Source of the DNA: JBEIJQ01 sp040380145
GTDB lineage: Bacteria > Bacteroidota > Bacteroidia > Chitinophagales > Saprospiraceae
Reading direction: 5' to 3'
DNA length: 9,782 nucleotides
Assembly: GCA_040380145.1 (NCBI GenBank)
Contig: JBEIJQ010000118.1
Span: 1 to 9,782, forward strand
In this document: piece by piece, positions 6,135 to 9,782 of the stretch
Layout: every line of letters starts with the position of its first letter
How positions within the stretch are numbered: the stretch's first letter is position 1
Position numbers and translations under genes: made by a program
Notes under the pieces: generated by a model
Databases searched by the model: none
What the model saw: the letters and a program-made list of their open reading frames with translations, nothing else
Told to the model about the DNA's origin: nothing

Positions 6135-6399
6135 ATTTTAACAGGTCGGTGACGTAAGGGAGCAGGGCCATGTAGCGGGCGCGCTTGATGGCGCTGGCCA
6201 CTTTGCGCTGGTATTTCAGCGAGTTGCCGCTCAGACGGCGGGGCAGGATTTTGCCCTGTTCGTTGAGAAAGCTGACCAAAAAGTCCGTGTCCTTGTAATC
6301 CACGTACTTGATGCCGAACTTGCGGAAACGGCAGTACTTTTTGCGCTTCATGCCGATCTTGGGATTCGACAGAAACTTGATATCCTCTCTGGATGCCAT
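6133..6399 (-). CDS. rpsR: 30S ribosomal protein bS18
   Basis: This 88-residue small-subunit protein pairs with bS6 on the 30S platform. The bS18 core is clear: KKYCRFRKFGIKYVDYKDTDFLVSFL (from residue 20), GKILPRR (49-55), then SLKYQRKVASAIKRARYMALLPY to the end. Length and the basic character are normal. No Shine-Dalgarno sequence precedes the ATG. It sits 50 bases after rpsF and 13 bases before rplI, the classical order. Confidence 0.97.
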   Translation of the reverse strand: MASREDIKFLSNPKIGMKRKKYCRFRKFGIKYVDYKDTDFLVSFLNEQGKILPRRLSGNSLKYQRKVASAIKRARYMALLPYVTDLLK

Positions 6400-6449
6400 A
6401 TATCAGATGATTTGGGGAAATGAAGGGAATTGAGAAAATTCGGGATCGT

Positions 6450-6857
6450 TCACTCGGCGGCGGGAGCGGCAGGAGCAGCGGATTCTACGGCCTCGGTGGG
6501 CGCTTCGTCCGTTTTCTTTTTCTTGCCGATCAGCCCGGCACGACGGTCCTTGTTGTACTGGACAGCGTACTTGTCCAAGCTCAACGTCAGGTAGCGCATG
6601 ATGCGCTCGTCGCGGTTGAAGGCGATCTCGATTTTCTTGATGAAGTCGCCGCTGGGGGCACTGACCTCCACAAAGAAATAGGCTCCGTTGGAGCGCTTGT
6701 TGATGGGGTAGGCCAATTGGCGCATGCCCCCGTCCTGCAAGTGCACGATCTCGCAGCCTTCGGCCTTGAGTTGGGTGACGTACAGGTCTGCTGTCGCTTT
6801 GATTTCATCGCCCGACAGCACTGGATCAACGATGAAAGCGATTTCGTAATGTCTCAT
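6450..6857 (-). CDS. rpsF: 30S ribosomal protein bS6
   Basis: This 135-residue protein is the bS18 partner on the 30S platform. It opens with MRHYEIAFIVDPVLS and carries GMRQLAYPINKRSNGAYFFVEV (from residue 44) and RDERIMRYLTLSLDKYA (82-98). The C-terminal 20-odd residues are an Ala/Glu/Pro-rich low-complexity tail, common in Bacteroidota homologues. First gene of the operon, with a consensus promoter about 65 bases upstream and no Shine-Dalgarno sequence. Confidence 0.97.
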   Translation of the reverse strand: MRHYEIAFIVDPVLSGDEIKATADLYVTQLKAEGCEIVHLQDGGMRQLAYPINKRSNGAYFFVEVSAPSGDFIKKIEIAFNRDERIMRYLTLSLDKYAVQYNKDRRAGLIGKKKKTDEAPTEAVESAAPAAPAAE

Positions 6858-6921
6858 ATCAGAGAAACGAAAAGGGTTGGGTAAAAAAAATTGGTTGAGT
6901 CGCCTCTTTCAAAGGCGGGTG

Positions 6922-6952
6922 CAAAAGTAGTCTTTTTTGGTGAAAAACAAAA
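6922..6952 (-). promoter_or_regulatory. Bacteroidota-type promoter of rpsF-rpsR-rplI
   Basis: On the minus strand a TTTG at -33 (6948-6951) is separated by 18 bases from an exact -7 element TACTTTTG (6922-6929), matching TTTG-N17-23-TAnnTTTG. The predicted start near 6915-6917 gives a leader of about 60 bases, which opens with a small hairpin (CGCCT/AGGCG, 6901-6917). The promoter lies 25 bases after the prfC stop codon, and no strong terminator separates them. Confidence 0.8.
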
Positions 6953-6976
6953 TTTTTTCCCAAAAAATCAACACGT

Positions 6977-8560
6977 TCAGAACTCCGAGGTGAAATGGAA
7001 GGTGATGCCAGGGTAATCGGTCTGCGCCGTCCGGAGCATCCAAGCGGTTTCGGCCAAATAAACATCGCGGCCGTGCTTGTCCACCGCCATGTTGCGCTGC
7101 TTCTTGCGGCGGAACTCGTCGAGCACCGCGGCATCGTCGCAGACGATCCAACAGGCCTTGTACAACGGCAGTGGCTCGTAGCGGCAGGCGGCGCCGTATT
7201 CGTGCTCCAATCGGTACTGCAGCACATCGAACTGGAGCTGGCCCACCGTGCCGATGATGCGGCGGCCCGTGTCGGACTTGGTGTACAGCTGCGCCACGCC
7301 CTCGTCCATCAGTTGCTCGACGCCCTTGGCGAACTGCTTGGACTTGAGCGGATTGGCGTTTTCGATGTATTGGAACAGTTCGGGCGAAAAACTGGGGATG
7401 CCCGTGAAATGGAGCTTTTCGCCCTCGGTGAGCGTGTCGCCGATCTTGAAGTTGCCGGCGTCGTACAGGCCCACGATATCGCCCGGAAAAGCCTCGTCCA
7501 CGACCGATTTTTTCTCGGCCATGAAAGAGGTGGGATTGGAAAATTTCAGCTGCTTCTCTTGCCGGACATGCAGGTAGTTGGCGCCGCGCTCGAAGCGTCC
7601 CGAACAGATGCGCAGGAAGGCGATCCGGTCGCGGTGCTTGGGGTCCATGTTGGCGTGGATCTTGAACACGAAGCCCGTGAACTTGGATTCCTCGGGGCGC
7701 ACGGTGCGCTCTTGGGCCGCAGCGGGCCGCGGCGCGGGTGCAATGTCGGAAAAACAGTCGAGCAGCTCCCGCACGCCGAAGTTGTTGACCGCCGAGCCGT
7801 AAAAGACCGGCGAGAGCTCTCCCTTGAGGTAGGCCTCCCGATCAAAGGCGGGATAGACCGAGGTGAGCATTTCGATTTCCGAACGGAGGGTATCGGCGAA
7901 ATCCCGGCCCACATGCCGGTCGAGAGCGGCGTCCGACAGATCGTTGATCTCGATGCTGCTCTCGATATCCTGCTTCCCGTGGGGGTCGAACAGCACCAGC
8001 CGCTTTTCGTACAGACTGTACACGCCTTTGAACTCGGTACCCATGCCCACCGGCCAGGTGAGCGGGGTCACGCGGAGGCCGAGTTTGCCCTCCAATTCGT
8101 CGAGCAGGTCGAAGGCATCTTTGCCGACGCGGTCCATTTTGTTGACGAACACGATGATCGGCGTGTCGCGCATGCGGCAGACCTCCACGAGTTTTTCGGT
8201 CTGTTCTTCGACGCCCTTGGCCACGTCCACCACCACGATCACGCTGTCAACCGCCGTGAGGGTGCGGTAGGTGTCCTCGGCGAAATCTTTGTGGCCGGGC
8301 GTGTCGAGGATGTTGATCTTGAGATTTTTGTATTCAAAGCCCATCACAGCGGTGGCCACCGAGATGCCCCGCTGTTTTTCGATCTCCATGAAATCGGAGG
8401 TGGCGGTTTTTTTGATCTTGTTGGACTTGACCGCTCCCGCCACTTGGATCGCGCCCCCGAAGAGCAGGAGCTTTTCGGTGAGGGTGGTCTTGCCGGCGTC
8501 CGGGTGGGCGATGACGGCGAAGGTTCGGCGGCGAGCTATCTCGATCTGAGCGGATGACAT
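6977..8560 (-). CDS. prfC: Peptide chain release factor 3
   Basis: This 527-residue translational GTPase recycles RF1 and RF2 from the ribosome after peptide release. GTPase motifs are intact: G1 AHPDAGKTT (18-26), the switch region QRGISVATAVM (63-73), G3 DTPGH (86-90) and G4 NKMD (140-143). The RF3-specific C-terminal half includes FVFKIHANMDPKHRDRIAFLR and the VGQLQFDVLQYRLEHEYG segment. Length is close to the 529 residues of E. coli RF3. The frame could extend to an ATG at 8626, adding 22 residues, but that extension would run through the -7 element TATTTTTG (8583-8590), and homologues start at MSSAQIEIARRRTFAVI; ATG 8560 is therefore chosen. It points the same way as rpsF, 119 bases upstream of the rpsF start, but rpsF has its own promoter. 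Confidence 0.96.
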   Translation of the reverse strand: MSSAQIEIARRRTFAVIAHPDAGKTTLTEKLLLFGGAIQVAGAVKSNKIKKTATSDFMEIEKQRGISVATAVMGFEYKNLKINILDTPGHKDFAEDTYRTLTAVDSVIVVVDVAKGVEEQTEKLVEVCRMRDTPIIVFVNKMDRVGKDAFDLLDELEGKLGLRVTPLTWPVGMGTEFKGVYSLYEKRLVLFDPHGKQDIESSIEINDLSDAALDRHVGRDFADTLRSEIEMLTSVYPAFDREAYLKGELSPVFYGSAVNNFGVRELLDCFSDIAPAPRPAAAQERTVRPEESKFTGFVFKIHANMDPKHRDRIAFLRICSGRFERGANYLHVRQEKQLKFSNPTSFMAEKKSVVDEAFPGDIVGLYDAGNFKIGDTLTEGEKLHFTGIPSFSPELFQYIENANPLKSKQFAKGVEQLMDEGVAQLYTKSDTGRRIIGTVGQLQFDVLQYRLEHEYGAACRYEPLPLYKACWIVCDDAAVLDEFRRKKQRNMAVDKHGRDVYLAETAWMLRTAQTDYPGITFHFTSEF

Positions 8561-8582
8561 GGTGCGGGTTGTTTCAGGGGCG

Positions 8583-8590
8583 CAAAAATA
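8583..8590 (-). promoter_or_regulatory. -7 promoter element of prfC
   Basis: The minus strand reads TATTTTTG, an exact TAnnTTTG match, followed by GCGCC. It is 22 bases upstream of the prfC ATG at 8560, implying a short leader. No good TTTG is found at the usual -33 spacing. Confidence 0.6.
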
Positions 8591-8853
8591 ACCCGTTTGG
8601 ACGATTCGGACGGCGAAACGCTTCAAAAAGGTTCCGAAGTGGGGCGTTCAGGGTAAGATTGCTTCGTGCCATACTCCTCCTTCGGAAAAAGACGGCCCGA
8701 TTTAAAATAAATTAGACATCCGCAGGTAATATTCCTCCTAATTTTAACAGAGGCAAAATAAAAAAATAAATTTACAAATTTAATTTACAGTTTTTTAAAT
8801 AAATATTTCCCCCCCAAAAAAAAAATTGTTTCGAATTTTATTTTCAAAAAAAA

Positions 8854-8861
8854 TATCTTTG
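8854..8861 (+). promoter_or_regulatory. -7 promoter element of the DUF5684-like gene
   Basis: TATCTTTG is an exact TAnnTTTG match. TTTC at 8829-8832 (spacer 21) could be the -33 element, and an A8 tract (8846-8853) lies in the spacer. The predicted start near 8866-8868 gives a leader of about 90 bases that includes a small hairpin (ACTC-CAC / GTG-GAGT, 8872-8889) and the first copy of the 19-base direct repeat. Confidence 0.65.
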
Positions 8862-8890
8862 TGCAAAGAACACTCGACACCCGTGGAGTC

Positions 8891-8909
8891 CAGAAACCAC
8901 AAAAAAAAA
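8891..8909 (+). repeat. 19-base direct repeat, copy 1 (leader of DUF5684-like gene)
   Basis: CAGAAACCACAAAAAAAAA occurs here and, identically, 440 bases downstream at 9331-9349. The two copies flank the 8959-9294 gene but not its -7 element. Confidence 0.8.
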
Positions 8910-8958
8910 CGGGGCGAAATCCGAAAGCCTTACGAGTAGGGAACCAACACCTTTTTTT

Positions 8959-9294
8959 ATGGCACTTGTACTTGTTATTTATCTGGCCATTGTGGTCTTG
9001 ATCATCGCCTCTATGTGGACGATTTTCACAAAAGCAGGCAAACCGGGCTGGGCCGCTATCGTGCCCATTTACAACTTCATCGTATTGCTGGAAATCGCAG
9101 GCAAACCGATGTGGTGGTTCATTCTGATGTTGATTCCGATCGTCAATATTATCATTGGGGTCATGACCTGGCACAATGTCGCCCGTGCTTTCGGCAAGGA
9201 TGTCGGTTATACTCTCGGCCTGATCTTCCTTCCTTTTATCTTCTTGCCGATGTTGGCCTTCGGTGATGCCGAATACGTCGGTCCCCAATCCTGA
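8959..9294 (+). CDS. Small integral membrane protein, DUF5684-like
   Basis: This 111-residue protein has three predicted membrane helices (about 2-23, 52-70 and 84-101). The conserved-looking elements are FTKAGKPGWAAIVPIYN (23-39) after helix 1, GKPMWWF (48-54), LIPIVNIII (58-66) and ARAFGK (75-80). I recognise this layout as the DUF5684 family, whose N-terminal motif also resembles a region in signal peptidase I-like proteins; no catalytic residues are visible and the function is unknown. The ATG is preceded by a T7 run and has no Shine-Dalgarno sequence. Codon use in the first third is more A/T-rich than in neighbouring genes. It is a monocistronic unit with its own promoter and a strong terminator, and it is bracketed by a 19-base direct repeat. 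Confidence 0.85.
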   Translation: MALVLVIYLAIVVLIIASMWTIFTKAGKPGWAAIVPIYNFIVLLEIAGKPMWWFILMLIPIVNIIIGVMTWHNVARAFGKDVGYTLGLIFLPFIFLPMLAFGDAEYVGPQS

Positions 9295-9330
9295 TCAATT
9301 CTGGACCGATCCGTTTGATTTTGATCGGCT

Positions 9331-9349
9331 CAGAAACCACAAAAAAAAA
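9331..9349 (+). repeat. 19-base direct repeat, copy 2 (overlaps terminator)
   Basis: Identical to 8891-8909. The A-tract of this copy also forms the left base of the terminator stem at 9344-9378. Confidence 0.8.
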
Positions 9350-9378
9350 ACCGGCGCCCATAAAGCGTCGGTTTTTTT
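9344..9378. terminator. Intrinsic terminator after the DUF5684-like gene
   Basis: The stem is A7 plus CCGGCGC (9344-9357) with GCGTCGG plus T7 (9365-9378), one G-U pair and a 7-base loop. The T-run on the + strand fits termination of the 8959-9294 gene about 50 bases after its stop. The minus strand also ends in T residues, so it could work both ways. Confidence 0.85.
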
Positions 9379-9402
9379 GTGTCCTTGACTAGAGCAGAGG
9401 CT

Positions 9403-9433
9403 TATGGACGGACGCTCCGGCTCCCTATCTTTG
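9403..9433 (+). promoter_or_regulatory. Promoter of the DUF5691-like gene
   Basis: TATG (9403-9406, three of four bases of TTTG) is followed after 19 bases by an exact -7 element TATCTTTG (9426-9433). The predicted start near 9440 gives a short leader before the ATG at 9454. Its placement right after a terminator suggests that the gene is the first of its operon. Confidence 0.7.
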
Positions 9434-9453
9434 CTCTCCTTTCACACCGCCAG

Positions 9454-9782
9454 ATGGATTTCATCACCGCCGCATTGTTGGGCACGGCGCGCCAAGCCCC
9501 CCGCGGGGAATTGGCCGAAGAGCTGCGCCGCCACGGAATTCCGCCACCGGAGTCTCCCGAACAGCTGCTGCTGGCCGGTGCGGCGCTTTCGTCGCGCATT
9601 TCCCGGGGCGGGTTCCGTCCGGGCCGTTTGCCCGGCCAACAGCCAGGGACCGCCGAAACGGACGATCGGCCCTCGTTCGGCCCGGAAGCGGCCGATGCCC
9701 TGCGGCAGATGTTGTCGTCGCGCTGGGCCAACGAACTCATCGCCGAGTTTTTCGCCGTGGCCGCGCACAAAGGACTGTCCCC
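9454..9782 (+). CDS. DUF5691-like protein, N-terminal part (runs off the window)
   Basis: The frame opens at ATG 9454 and is still open at the window edge (109 complete codons). The N-terminus MDFITAALLGTARQAP matches my memory of DUF5691 proteins, whose members begin with a similar (V/I)xAALxGTxR motif. It continues into an LLLAGAALSSRISRGGF helix and the segment ELIAEFFAVAAHKG. DUF5691 genes are usually found with SWIM zinc-finger, MoxR-type AAA ATPase, DUF5682 and VWA genes in clusters of unclear function; whether that cluster follows here cannot be seen. Codon use is GC-rich like the chromosomal genes upstream. Function unknown; cytoplasmic judging by the lack of a signal or membrane segment in the visible part. 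Confidence 0.7.
   Translation, partial: MDFITAALLGTARQAPRGELAEELRRHGIPPPESPEQLLLAGAALSSRISRGGFRPGRLPGQQPGTAETDDRPSFGPEAADALRQMLSSRWANELIAEFFAVAAHKGLS

Larger units (their letters stand above)
8561..8958. other. AT-rich divergent intergenic region prfC / DUF5684-like gene
   Basis: This 398-base gap holds the prfC -7 element, the promoter and roughly 90-base leader of the downstream + strand gene, and several unexplained items. One is a 32-codon minus-strand ORF (8574-8672) with a strong Shine-Dalgarno sequence. Another is an imperfect inverted repeat (TTAAAAT-AAA-TTAG, 8702-8715; CTAATTTTAA, 8738-8747). A third is a near-copy of the rplI initiation region (8733-8750). A C7A10 homopolymer lies at 8809-8825. 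From about 8700 to 8860 the DNA is almost entirely A/T. No tRNA or other known RNA gene is recognised. Confidence 0.6.

Noticed and set aside
6995..8557. 520-codon + strand ORF opposite prfC
   Set aside because: Antisense shadow of a highly conserved gene; the translation is low-complexity and rich in Val, Glu and His without known motifs.
8561..8626. 22-residue N-terminal extension of prfC
   Set aside because: The extension covers an exact TAnnTTTG element and is absent from RF3 proteins as I know them; ATG 8560 gives the family length.
1..9782. CRISPR arrays, tRNA or rRNA genes, insertion sequences, replication origin
   Set aside because: No spaced repeat series, cloverleaf, transposase or terminal inverted repeats were seen on either strand.

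Overview
The window looks like chromosomal DNA of a Bacteroidota bacterium, probably from the Saprospiria (Lewinella/Haliscomenobacter-like). Four lines of evidence point there. Several genes are preceded by the Bacteroidota -7 promoter element TAnnTTTG. Most starts lack a Shine-Dalgarno (SD) sequence. The TonB receptor and the small exported protein before it are of Bacteroidota type. The acyl-CoA desaturase resembles Lewinella-type sequences as I remember them. Coding DNA is GC-rich at third positions, and intergenic DNA is very AT-rich. The taxonomic call is inference; no rRNA is present.

Layout. Positions 1-143 hold the tail of an unidentified + strand gene and its terminator. Positions 487-1983 carry a two-gene lipid operon: an acyl-CoA desaturase and a fatty-acid-hydroxylase/sterol-desaturase family protein, 3 bases apart. 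Positions 2106-3219 carry a PduO-type cob(I)alamin adenosyltransferase followed closely by a small exported protein of unknown function. Two hairpins lie before a large TonB-dependent receptor (3332-5551). A strong bidirectional terminator (5579-5613) separates it from the convergent minus-strand operon rpsF-rpsR-rplI (ribosomal proteins bS6, bS18, bL9), which has its own promoter. Upstream of that, also on the minus strand, is prfC (peptide chain release factor 3). A 398-base AT-rich divergent intergenic region separates prfC from a small three-helix membrane protein (DUF5684-like, 8959-9294) on the + strand. This gene is flanked by a 19-base exact direct repeat and ends at a strong terminator. 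The window closes with the first 109 codons of a DUF5691-like gene behind its own promoter; such genes usually belong to a poorly understood MoxR ATPase/VWA/SWIM cluster that would lie beyond the right edge.

How the parts fit. The desaturase and hydroxylase probably act on the same class of membrane lipid. The adenosyltransferase makes adenosylcobalamin. Whether the neighbouring receptor imports cobalamin, haem or something else cannot be read from sequence. rpsF, rpsR, rplI and prfC form a translation block. The points most worth a second look are: strong SD sequences in a lineage that normally ignores them (before rplI, before a mini-ORF in the prfC leader, and in a near-identical intergenic copy of the rplI initiation region); the direct repeat around the DUF5684-like gene; the small-protein/TonB-receptor pairing; and the DUF5691 gene at the right edge.
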